DNA from: an uncultured Verrucomicrobia subdivision 3 bacterium
Lineage (GTDB): Bacteria > Verrucomicrobiota > Verrucomicrobiae > Limisphaerales > UBA11358
Assembly: GCA_903847285.1 (NCBI GenBank)
Contig: CAINDH010000239.1
Location: 1 to 50,111, forward strand
Direction: 5' to 3'
Length of the DNA stretch: 50,111 bases
The position numbers and the translations under genes were made by a program. Below, in pieces: positions 26,401 to 34,465 of this stretch. The notes beneath the pieces were generated by a model, which was not told where the DNA came from, did no database searches, and worked only from the letters and a program-made list of their open reading frames with translations. How positions within the stretch are numbered: the stretch's first letter is position 1; the number at the start of each line of letters is the position of its first letter.

Positions 26401-26433
26401 GTTGGATAAGGTGGTGGATGCCCCAAACGCCAA

Positions 26434-29400
26434 TCACGGCGTGACTAACCGGAAGAATACCGAGCCATTGGCCGGGTTGATCTGGATGGTGGCCGGATTG
26501 GTGGTGCCGGTGAAATAGTTTCCCCAGTTCGTGCCGAGGCCGGTGTTGAGGGCGTTGGTCTGCGACTGGAGGCGATAGGAGCCGCCGGGTGTCCAGGAGA
26601 TTTGCAATGTATTCCCGGACTGGATCACACTTATAGACGGCGCGACCGGGAGCGAGGTGATGGTCAACTGGCCGGTGGCCGGGTTGAAGCTACCGGTGCC
26701 GCCGGGCAGAATCGCCACGCTGGCGGCGTTGGCAAAAGTTCCTGACGGCGAGGTGGCGCTGACGAGCTGGAAGACCTGGCCGTTGGTGAAAGGCACGGAT
26801 CCCTGATTGGTCACCACCAGGGTGCCGCCATAATTGACCACGCTGGCGACCAGCCGGTCGGAGAGGCTGTTGGTGGCGTCAATCTTGAAGTAAGCGGCGC
26901 TGCCGGAGTTCAGGGTCACGGTGCTGGTATTGGTCAGCACGCCCAGGATGGTCGGAACGCCCGGCGACAACGTGCCGCCGCTGTTGACGGTGATGGTGCC
27001 GGCGACGGTAGCGGCGGTGTTCGCCGATAGAGTCGCTCCGGAGTTCACGGATACGGCGGTGTTACCCAGTGTGGTGGCGAGCCGTAGTTCGCCTCCGTTG
27101 ACCACGGTATTGCCGGTGTAGGTGTTGGCGGCAACGGAATTCAAACTCTGGCGACCGGCGCCTTCCTTGACCAACCCGATCGGCTGACTGCCGTCCTGAA
27201 TTGCCGATACGGCAACGTAGCCGTTCGTGCCGACGGTGTTGATGGTCAACGTGCTGGCGACGCCGCCATTGTTAACAATCACGCCCGGCGATCCGCCGAC
27301 AAATTCCAGCAAGCCGCTGATGTTCTGGTTGAAGCCATTCAGGTCAACCGTGCCCGTGCCCACCAGAAGCAAGTTGGTTGAGAAGCCGTTGGCAACTCCT
27401 AGTTTTACGACGGCACTGCTGCCGCAGAAAGTCGCCATGCCACCGCAGGTATGTGCGGAATTCGCAATCGTGATTGAGCCGCCGTTGCCCGGACGGCAGA
27501 GCATGACATAGTTGCTGCCGTTGTCGGTGACCGGCCCGGCCACGGTGAGGTTGCCATTGATGTCTGTGCCAATACGGCCATTGTTGGCGGCTAAGACAAT
27601 CGGTCCAGCCCAGACGTTGGCCGACGAAGGATCAATGCTCCCGCGCAATTGTCCGAGCGAGCCGCCGAAGCCCGCGCCGTCGAGGGTGATGGTTTCTCCC
27701 GTGACCGTGGTGCCAGCGCCAAAGCCATCACCAATCAGCACCGTCCCGGTGCCCGTCACCGCTGTGACGCCAGCGGTGGAGCCGAGGGCGCCGCCGTTGT
27801 CCAACTGCAAAATCCCGTTGTTGACGGAGACCACGCCGGTAAAGCTGTTGCTGAGGCTCAAGAGCGTGGTGCCAGTCCCGGTCTTGGTGATGCCATTGAC
27901 GCCTGTGATCTGGCCGACGCCGGTCAAGGTCACAGCGGTGATGTTGGAGTGGTTCAAAACCACTTGCGCAGGTTTGACATTGTTCGTCAGATTTACCATG
28001 TAGAAACTCCCGCCTGCATCCGTGAAATTTACTACGTCACCCACGCCGGATGGATACTCTTGATACGCGTTCGCGCCCGAGTTCCAGTTGAGCGCGCCGT
28101 TGGTAGCCCAGTCGCTGCTGCCGGCGGTCCAGATCAGGGATTGGACCGAAAGGGTGACGTTGAGGCGCACATCATTGGGGCCATCAACCAACGTGGCCTG
28201 CAAGCCCGCCGGCAACGTGCCAAGGACGAAGGAGCCGCCGCCCGAGCGGTTGCCGCTGCTGGTATAATCAATGAGCTTCACGACGCCGGGTGTCATGCCC
28301 GCGCCGCTAGTGATGTTGATAACGTTCGTGCCGCTGATGTTTAGCGTAGCGGTCTTGATGACCGCCGTGGTGGCCGTGGGAACTGCCGTCACGGTGCCGA
28401 GCGCCAGATTGATGATGGCGTTCGTCACGCTCGTGACTGAATTCGTCCACGAGCTGTTGTTGGCCGTAATGGTGTTGCTAACGCCATTTGCCAAAGTCAA
28501 AGCGCTGCTGCTCATGGGCAATAAGTATGACAGACCGCCGCCATTCACCACGGTCGCGCCCGTGTAGGTGTTGATCTGGCCCAAAGTGAGGAGGCCAACG
28601 CCATTCTTGGTGAGACCGCCACTGCCGGCGTTGAGCAATCCTTTGGCAACGGTGGCGTCAAAGCCAGCCGTATCAATGGCTGCGCCGCCGGATTGAACAT
28701 TAACCGTGAGATTGGTTCCCGCATCGAAAATGAAAGGTGTTCCCGGACTTGCGATATTGGCTCCAAGCACGCGCAACGTGCCGCCGTTAAAGTTCAAGAA
28801 CGAAGCCATCTGGCTGGTATCGCTATCCCGCGCAGAAATGTTTCGCGTGCTCAACGTGCCACCCGCATTGAGATTAATCGTGCCAGTGCATTGCGCGCCA
28901 GCTTCCCCAGCCGTAAAACCAAAAAACGTCCGTTCAATTGTGGCGATAGAACCGCCACCGATGGTGAAGGTGCCTTGGGCAAAATTGGTTCCCCCGTTTG
29001 TGGAGCCGCCGCGATACGGCACGCACAGGACGCCGAATCCGCCCCCGTTGGCGTTGGTGTAAATGAAGTTGCCTCCGGAAAGTGTCAGCAAGCCTGAACC
29101 GCTACCGCTCGCAGCCGGTGATCCAATTAGACAGCTATCGGCCGTGGTGCCATTCATGATCACAAGGGTGCCGCTAACAACACTGACCGCGCCGGTCGTG
29201 CCGCTGCCGCTGCCAATGACAAAGCCGCGCGTGGCAACTCCCGCGTTGTTAAGAATAGTCGTGCCCATGGAGGCGTCATAAGTTGCTGTCGCCGTCCGGT
29301 TGACGTTCGTGCCAATGTTCAAACGCACATCCGCCGTGGTGGCATTGGTCTTAACCGTGCCGCTGTTCCAGTTGTTCGCCGGCGACCATGAAGTTGAGGT

Positions 29401-29547
29401 GAGCCACGCGTCAGTGGCATTGGTATAATTCAACGTGGTGTTGACTGCGTGGACGGACTTAGGAGTTCCAAGGCACAGGCCAAGCGCTATGAACCCGAAG
29501 CTGACCGCGGCGAGTGGCTTATGATATTTTACGACTGGGGTTTTCAT
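26434..29547 (-). CDS. Large secreted protein with autotransporter-associated strand repeats and tail module
   Basis: A 1037-residue protein with a signal peptide (about residues 1-34, AVSFGFIALGLCLGTPKSVHA). It is rich in Gly, Thr, Asn and Val and contains at least three strand repeats of the autotransporter-associated type: GLTKNGVGLLTLGQINTYTG, GITKTGTGTTLLSLSNSFTG and GLVKEGAGRQSLNSVAANTYTG, each followed by a (V)VNGG/NNG strand. It is probably a beta-helix. There is no beta-barrel translocator. Instead the end carries the tail module YRLQSQTNALNTGLGTNW...NGSVFFRLVTP shared with three other proteins of the window. It may act as a surface adhesin or scaffold. It is the first gene of the short block with GH16-like and pseudopilin genes. 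Confidence 0.82.
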   Translation of the reverse strand: MKTPVVKYHKPLAAVSFGFIALGLCLGTPKSVHAVNTTLNYTNATDAWLTSTSWSPANNWNSGTVKTNATTADVRLNIGTNVNRTATATYDASMGTTILNNAGVATRGFVIGSGSGTTGAVSVVSGTLVIMNGTTADSCLIGSPAASGSGSGLLTLSGGNFIYTNANGGGFGVLCVPYRGGSTNGGTNFAQGTFTIGGGSIATIERTFFGFTAGEAGAQCTGTINLNAGGTLSTRNISARDSDTSQMASFLNFNGGTLRVLGANIASPGTPFIFDAGTNLTVNVQSGGAAIDTAGFDATVAKGLLNAGSGGLTKNGVGLLTLGQINTYTGATVVNGGGLSYLLPMSSSALTLANGVSNTITANNSSWTNSVTSVTNAIINLALGTVTAVPTATTAVIKTATLNISGTNVINITSGAGMTPGVVKLIDYTSSGNRSGGGSFVLGTLPAGLQATLVDGPNDVRLNVTLSVQSLIWTAGSSDWATNGALNWNSGANAYQEYPSGVGDVVNFTDAGGSFYMVNLTNNVKPAQVVLNHSNITAVTLTGVGQITGVNGITKTGTGTTLLSLSNSFTGVVSVNNGILQLDNGGALGSTAGVTAVTGTGTVLIGDGFGAGTTVTGETITLDGAGFGGSLGQLRGSIDPSSANVWAGPIVLAANNGRIGTDINGNLTVAGPVTDNGSNYVMLCRPGNGGSITIANSAHTCGGMATFCGSSAVVKLGVANGFSTNLLLVGTGTVDLNGFNQNISGLLEFVGGSPGVIVNNGGVASTLTINTVGTNGYVAVSAIQDGSQPIGLVKEGAGRQSLNSVAANTYTGNTVVNGGELRLATTLGNTAVSVNSGATLSANTAATVAGTITVNSGGTLSPGVPTILGVLTNTSTVTLNSGSAAYFKIDATNSLSDRLVASVVNYGGTLVVTNQGSVPFTNGQVFQLVSATSPSGTFANAASVAILPGGTGSFNPATGQLTITSLPVAPSISVIQSGNTLQISWTPGGSYRLQSQTNALNTGLGTNWGNYFTGTTNPATIQINPANGSVFFRLVTP

Positions 29548-29989
29548 GTGATCAGGGTTGGTGAGTTTTTAATGATTTAATCTCGGCCGCTACGGCGCTG
29601 GAAATAGGTTTTGCAATTTTTAGAATTGGGCTTGAAAAGACACTAACACACCTCTTTGGGACCACAGTAGTCGTGTTTGCGTTTAATTTCTTATGTTCTG
29701 CGCCAGACCATTGGCGCAAGAGAAGCTACGTCTGGGCAGTCTCTCCACCAATCAAAATGCACGGTTGAGATCCATTCAATCACCGCAGTAGAATCAGCCT
29801 CTACAGTCGTCGTATAGGCACGCTACTTCACGGCAGCACTTGTTGAAATTTGTAAATGGTGCGGCAATCTAGTTTCGCGTTCCCCAATTATCTTCTGGCA
29901 AGTGCCAACTGCCTGCCCTTAGAAGAACCCCAAGGCCACCAAATAATTTGGCCGATTCGATATGAGATTAAGTTTTTAGTTTGGACGAA

Positions 29990-30052
29990 AGTCGGTTGCC
30001 ATTGGTTGTCAGAAAAGACTTTTTACACCCGATTGAGACTGATTTGCGGGGA
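29990..30052 (+). repeat. Diverged intergenic repeat, copy 2; rest of the 29548-30240 gap
   Basis: Partner of 256-318 (about 73% identity over 63 bp, beginning AGTCGGTTGCCAT). The gap of nearly 700 bp around it (29548-30240) is AT-rich and has no convincing gene: the 104-residue plus-strand ORF at 29856-30170 has odd composition and spans this repeat. The promoter of the autotransporter-strand gene should lie near 29550-29700, but I see no clear motif. A hairpin at 30187-30204 is the other structure here. Confidence 0.45.
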
Positions 30053-30186
30053 TTGCAAACAAATGGCTTTGGAAACATTTTTCGCCATTTATTTAGAATT
30101 TTTTTTTTGGTTTTATAGCGTTTTCTTTGTGTCATCAGTCGTGTTTGATTCTTTCCCAACTGGACTTTGATTTTTTAAAACACAGC

Positions 30187-30204
30187 CCGGCGTTTTCACG
30201 CCGG
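30187..30204. terminator. Short GC hairpin in the island/backbone gap
   Basis: CCGGCGT and ACGCCGG form a 7-bp stem with a 4-base loop. Read on the minus strand, TTTTAAAAAATC follows about 8 bp beyond the stem. It could be a second terminator behind glgP or an extragenic hairpin; a direct role is uncertain. Confidence 0.35.
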
Positions 30205-30240
30205 ACTATGGTAAGTTGCTCCTGCGGAGCAGAAGCGGTC

Positions 30241-30387
30241 GCCGCATCATCGCCCATCGGCGGATAAATAAAACCAGCGGACGGTTGCCCGTCCGCTGGT
30301 TGAATTGAAGCGGCTGACTTACTTCGTCAGGTAAAACTTGTTGGTGTATTCCTTGACCATGCGGTCGGTGGTGAACTGCGGCACGAG
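30241..30387 (-). repeat. Direct repeat, right copy: native 3' end of glgP
   Basis: This copy is continuous with the intact phosphorylase gene: it covers the last 23 codons with stop (30319-30387), the terminator hairpin and the 31 bp beyond it. It matches 4651-4797 with 7 mismatches and no gaps at an offset of 25,590 bp. The mismatches include the bases around the stop codon, which is functional here. This copy marks the right edge of the island. Confidence 0.9.
30272..30301 (-). terminator. Intrinsic terminator of glgP
   Basis: A perfect 13-bp stem (AACCAGCGGACGG / CCGTCCGCTGGTT) with a 4-base loop is followed on the minus strand by TTTATTTAT, 17 bp past the glgP stop codon. An identical hairpin is at 4682-4711. 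Confidence 0.88.
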
Positions 30388-32490
30388 CGTGGCCATGCTG
30401 CGGCGGATGCGCTTGATCCATTCCCGCGGGATGCCTTGTGCATCGCGGTTGAAGAACATCGGCACAATCTGTTCCGTGAGCGTGTTGTAAAGATTTGCGC
30501 TGTCCACGCGGTCCTGCTCCTCGACGTTCGGCGAATGGGAGTCGTCGCCGATGGAGAAACCATTAGTGCCGTCGTAACCTTCGCGCCACCAGCCGTCCAT
30601 GATGCTGAAACCAAGGCAGCCGTGGCAGCTCGCCTTCATGCCGCTCGTGCCGGAGGCTTCGAGCGGACGACGCGGGTTGTTCAACCAGATGTCGCAACCG
30701 GCGACCATCTGCCGCGCGACATGGATATCGTAATTCTCAATGAAGACCAAACTGCCGGTCAGTTCGCTGTGCTTGGACAAGTGAATGATCTGTTGGATGA
30801 AACGTTTGCCGTCGTCGTCGCGCGGATGCGCTTTGCCGGCAAAGATGAATTGCACAGGACGCTTCTGGTCACGGACGAGCTTCACGATATTGTCGAACTG
30901 CTGAAAAATCAGCGGCGCACGTTTATAAGTGGCGAAACGGCGTGCAAAGCCAATGGTCAGAGCGTCGGGATTCAGTAAGTGATCGAAGCGGATGTAATCG
31001 CCTTGCGTCAGCCGCTGGTTTTGGATGAGCAGTTTGCGGCGGGCAAATTCAATCAGTTCGCGACGCAACTTGTAGCGCAAAGCCCACAGTTCCTCATCGG
31101 AAACGAATTCCGGGTTGGTCATCTTTTCCCAGAAATCGGAATGGTTGATGGCCGAAGCCCAGTCGGAGCCAAATTTCTCGCGGAAGAATTTTGCCTCGCC
31201 ATTCGAGTTGTCGGTAAGTTTCTTGCGCCAGAACTGGCGGACAGAACCTTTCATCCAGCCGAGCAGATGAATGCCGTTCGTGATGTGGCCGATCGGAACT
31301 TTTTCCACAGGCACATTGTAAAGGTGCTGCCACATCTCGCGGCTGATCTGGCCGTGTAGTTCGCTCACGCCATTCGCGGCGCGGGAGAGTTTCAGCGCGA
31401 GGACGGTCATGCAGAAAGGTTCCGCTGCGTCATCCGCTTTCACGCGCCCAAGCGCGAGGATGTCTTCAAACTTCACCGGCAGTAGCGACAGGTAACGCTG
31501 CATCGCATAGCTCATCAGGTCGGGGCGGAAACGATCGTGGCCGGCCTCGACAGGCGTGTGCGTGGTGAAGAGGCATTCCGGCTTGGTGAGTGCCTGCGCC
31601 TCGGCAAAAGATTTTCCGGCGGCAATTTTTTCGCGCATGAGTTCCAGCGTGAGGAACGCCGCGTGGCCTTCATTCATGTGGAATGTGGACGGTGCGACGC
31701 CGAGCGTGCGGAGCAAACGCACGCCGCCGACGCCCAGCAGGATTTCCTGCATGATGCGCGTGGTGCTGTCGCCGCCATAAACGCGCGTGGTCAAGTCGCG
31801 GAAATGTTGTTCGTTCTGCGGGAGGTTGGTATCTAGCAGATAGACGGGAACACGTCCGACGTTCACCCGCCAGACCTGAAAGTCCACCGAGTTCATGCCG
31901 ATTTCAACATTGCCAATCAGCCGCGTGCCATCTGCCTTGAGTAAGGGTTCGAGCGGAATATTTTCAGGATGAACGGGATTGTAGAATTCCGTTTGCCAGT
32001 TGTTGGAGTCAATCGCCTGTTGGAAATATCCTTCGCGATAGAACAAGCCAACACCGACAAAGCCGAGGCCGAGGTCGCTCGCGGATTTTGCATGGTCGCC
32101 AGCGAGAATACCGAGGCCGCCTGCTGAAATGGGGAGTGATTCGTGAAAACCAAACTCGGCAGAGAAATAAGCGACCGGATTTTTGTGCAGCTTGGCTGCG
32201 TGTTTGTGGCACCAAGTGGTTTTATCTTCGAGATAGGCGGAAAATTCTTTCAGCACCGCGCGCACGTTGTCGGCAAAGCCGGGTTCCTGCAAGTGGACGC
32301 GCAATTCGTATTCCGAAACCTCGCGCAGCACGGCCACGGGATTGTGAAACATATTCTGCCAGCCACGCGGCGATAGTTTGTAAAATAAATCCTGTGCTTC
32401 CTGATTCCAGCACCACCAAAGGTTGCGTGACAGTTTGTTCAAGCCTGCCACCAGTTCGTTCAATTCCGCGCCCGTCAAAGGTTGTTTCAT
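30319..32490 (-). CDS. glgP: Alpha-glucan (glycogen) phosphorylase, short GT35 type
   Basis: The 723-residue enzyme releases glucose 1-phosphate from glycogen or maltodextrin in the cytoplasm. Features: the N-terminal LSRNLWWCWNQEAQDLF typical of the short alpha-glucan phosphorylase branch, VAYFSAEFGFHESLPISAGGLGILAGDH, HMNEGHAAFLTLE, and the PLP site ...EASGTSGMKASCHG with the Schiff-base lysine K619. The C-terminus is complete (KEYTNKFYLTK). Length fits the short branch (about 700-850). Its 3' end is the sequence duplicated at 4651-4797. It stands alone, 185 bp after accD; no other glycogen genes are in the window. Confidence 0.93.
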   Translation of the reverse strand: MKQPLTGAELNELVAGLNKLSRNLWWCWNQEAQDLFYKLSPRGWQNMFHNPVAVLREVSEYELRVHLQEPGFADNVRAVLKEFSAYLEDKTTWCHKHAAKLHKNPVAYFSAEFGFHESLPISAGGLGILAGDHAKSASDLGLGFVGVGLFYREGYFQQAIDSNNWQTEFYNPVHPENIPLEPLLKADGTRLIGNVEIGMNSVDFQVWRVNVGRVPVYLLDTNLPQNEQHFRDLTTRVYGGDSTTRIMQEILLGVGGVRLLRTLGVAPSTFHMNEGHAAFLTLELMREKIAAGKSFAEAQALTKPECLFTTHTPVEAGHDRFRPDLMSYAMQRYLSLLPVKFEDILALGRVKADDAAEPFCMTVLALKLSRAANGVSELHGQISREMWQHLYNVPVEKVPIGHITNGIHLLGWMKGSVRQFWRKKLTDNSNGEAKFFREKFGSDWASAINHSDFWEKMTNPEFVSDEELWALRYKLRRELIEFARRKLLIQNQRLTQGDYIRFDHLLNPDALTIGFARRFATYKRAPLIFQQFDNIVKLVRDQKRPVQFIFAGKAHPRDDDGKRFIQQIIHLSKHSELTGSLVFIENYDIHVARQMVAGCDIWLNNPRRPLEASGTSGMKASCHGCLGFSIMDGWWREGYDGTNGFSIGDDSHSPNVEEQDRVDSANLYNTLTEQIVPMFFNRDAQGIPREWIKRIRRSMATLVPQFTTDRMVKEYTNKFYLTK

Positions 32491-32675
32491 CTAGGTTTTT
32501 AATTTGGGTTTTGACCGGCTCCTTTGCCGGACGCGCAAAGGCTAAATTTTCAGCGCGCGTCCTGCAATCAAATTTCCCAGTTGGCGCTGCCGCATTTTCA
32601 TGCGCGTGCCGCAGTCATCAATAATGTCTTTAAGAAGCTTTTTGCGATTTGGAAGCCGGTCAGGGGCCGGAGAGT

Positions 32676-33617
32676 TTATTTCGCGTTATTTTTCCCAGCG
32701 GCGAAATAATCCAGCAGACGGACGAGTTGATCCTTCGCTTCTTTACGCGGAATGATGGTGTCGATCAAGCCGTGCTCCAGCAAAAACTCAGCCGTCTGAA
32801 AGCCCGGCGGCAAATCGGCGTGCGTGGTGTCTTTGATAACGCGAGGGCCGGCAAAGCCAATCATTGCCCCCGGCTCGGCCACGTTCAAATCACCCAGCGC
32901 CGCGTAGCTCGCCATCACCCCGCCGTAGCTATTGTTCGTGAGGTAGCTGATGTAAGGCAAACGCTGCTGTGCATGATACGCCAGCGCGGCGGAAGTTTTC
33001 GCCATCTGCATCAGACTGAAAACGCCTTCCTGCATCCGCGCGCCGCCACTGGTGGAAATGATGATGACCGGCCAATGGCCTTCGGTGCCGCGTTCGATGA
33101 GGCGAGTGAGTTTTTCGCCGACGACCGCGCCCATTGAGCCGCCCATGAAACGGAAATCCATCACGCCGAGCGCGACGGTGTGCGCGCCGATTTTGCCGAT
33201 GCCGGTGACGACGGCATCCTTGAGCATTGTGGCCTTCTTGTCGCGGTCGAGCTTACTCTTGTAGCTGGCAAATTTCAGCACGTCCACGCTGACCATCTCG
33301 GCATCCATTTCCTCGAATGTGCAGGTCTCGACAAGTGAGTGGATGCGTTCGCGGGAGGCGATGGGAAAATGATGTGCGCACTTGGGGCAGACCTGAAGAT
33401 TCTCGTCGAGCTCCTTATCGAAGATCATCGCGTCGCACGAGGGGCATTTTGTCCAGAGACCTTCGGGAATATCACGCTTTTTGGCTTTTGTTTTGCCTGA
33501 CCCCAGCTTCGGTTTTTTGGCAAATGCCGGTTGCGCCGAGGCAAGCGTCGGCGGCGTCAGCGCCGGTTCAACTTGAACGACGCCTTCAATTGTCTTCTTA
33601 AACGAAGTGGTATCCAT
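32676..33617 (-). CDS. accD: Acetyl-CoA carboxylase carboxyltransferase subunit beta
   Basis: A 313-residue protein that with AccA transfers CO2 from biotin to acetyl-CoA, the first step of fatty acid synthesis. The zinc ribbon has C58, C61, C77 and C80 (KCPSCDAM...VCPKCAHHF), followed by the crotonase-like domain with ARMQEGVFSLMQMAKTSAAL and IGFAGPRVIKDT. The first 50 or so residues are an extra Ala/Lys/Pro-rich leader. I use ATG 33617; GTG 33641 (adding MNLLVSPP) overlaps the comF stop as GTGA and is also plausible. No accA is nearby. Confidence 0.93.
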   Translation of the reverse strand: MDTTSFKKTIEGVVQVEPALTPPTLASAQPAFAKKPKLGSGKTKAKKRDIPEGLWTKCPSCDAMIFDKELDENLQVCPKCAHHFPIASRERIHSLVETCTFEEMDAEMVSVDVLKFASYKSKLDRDKKATMLKDAVVTGIGKIGAHTVALGVMDFRFMGGSMGAVVGEKLTRLIERGTEGHWPVIIISTSGGARMQEGVFSLMQMAKTSAALAYHAQQRLPYISYLTNNSYGGVMASYAALGDLNVAEPGAMIGFAGPRVIKDTTHADLPPGFQTAEFLLEHGLIDTIIPRKEAKDQLVRLLDYFAAGKNNAK

Positions 33618-33637
33618 TGGTGGTGATACTAATAAAT

Positions 33638-34381
33638 TCACAGCCCGCGTGCAACCGTCCAGACACAGACTTCCGCCGCGCCCGCCGCGCGCAATGGCTT
33701 CGCGCAGGCGTTCGTCGTCGCCCCAGTGGTGAAAACATCGTCGAGCAAAATATATCGTCGGCCTTCCAGCCGCAGGCCAGCGCGCACCGCGAACGCTCCG
33801 CCCATGTTTTGCGCCCGCTGCGCGCGCGTGAGTTTCGTCTGCGTCAGTGTGGGTGAGACGCGTTGGAGAATGTTGGTTTCAACCGGCACATTCAGCGTCG
33901 CGCCGAGGTGTCGCGCGAGCAGTTCCGCCTGGTTAAATTCCCGCTCGCGCTGCTTCAATGAATGCAACGGCACGGGAATAATCCCGTCCCAGTTTCCGGC
34001 GCGTAAAACTGGCACGGCCTCGCGCAGCAGCAGGTCCGCAAGGAACGGTTCAAACCATAGCGCGCGGGAGTATTTGAAACGATGAATTGCCTCCAGCACT
34101 ACCGTCTTCGCCACGACTGCCGAGCGAGCGGAGGTGAAATGCAAATCTAACTCATGACAGTTTGTGCAGACAAACTGGGTCGTAAGGTCGCCCGCGAACG
34201 GCAGGCCGCAGCGGTCGCAATACGGCGGGCGGATGAAGCGCACTTGCGTCCAGCATGACGGACACACCAGGCCGCCGCTGGCTTTGGCGCGTTCCACTTT
34301 GCAAAGCTGGCAGACCTCTGGAAACACCAGGCCAAACCCTGTGCGCCAGAGCGATGGCAGTTGTTTCAGTAGCGGAAACAT
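33638..34381 (-). CDS. comF: ComF-family phosphoribosyltransferase-like protein
   Basis: A 247-residue protein. Four CxxC pairs (CQLC, CPSC, CDRC, CTNC) in the first 80 residues form a double zinc finger, and a PRTase domain ends with YILLDDVFTTGATTNAC, the PRPP loop. ComF proteins take part in DNA uptake or recombination in competent bacteria and are widespread in others, where their role is less clear. It touches accD downstream and follows pilD by 84 bp; a pilin peptidase and ComF side by side would suit a DNA-uptake function, though that is inference. Confidence 0.88.
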   Translation of the reverse strand: MFPLLKQLPSLWRTGFGLVFPEVCQLCKVERAKASGGLVCPSCWTQVRFIRPPYCDRCGLPFAGDLTTQFVCTNCHELDLHFTSARSAVVAKTVVLEAIHRFKYSRALWFEPFLADLLLREAVPVLRAGNWDGIIPVPLHSLKQREREFNQAELLARHLGATLNVPVETNILQRVSPTLTQTKLTRAQRAQNMGGAFAVRAGLRLEGRRYILLDDVFTTGATTNACAKPLRAAGAAEVCVWTVARGL

Positions 34382-34465
34382 TCTGGGAATTTATTTCGCC
34401 CGGTGGCGGGTGAAAACAAAATAATTTCACCAGCACCAACGGCAGGCGTGCGCCACCACCCAAGT

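Larger units (their letters stand above)
4798..30240. mobile_element. Candidate polysaccharide-degradation island between glgP-tail repeats
   Basis: About 25.4 kb lies between the two copies of the glgP 3' end. Nearly every gene fits one theme: carbohydrate enzymes (GH16 x4, GH128 x2, GH2, GH43/117-like), esterases, an importer, a regulator and surface proteins. Genes to the right are ordinary housekeeping genes. The repeats and the sharp change of content are seen directly. That the block moved as a unit is inference: I find no integrase, transposase, relaxase or tRNA at either end. An alternative is that a duplicated glgP decayed to its tail next to a resident sugar locus. Confidence 0.5.

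Noticed and set aside
29856..30170. 104-codon plus-strand ORF in the gap before glgP
   Set aside because: Odd composition with Phe runs, no ribosome-binding site, and it spans the diverged repeat at 29990.
4798..30240. Integrase, transposase, tRNA or CRISPR inside the island
   Set aside because: I looked for them on both strands and saw none, so mobility is inferred from the flanking repeats only.
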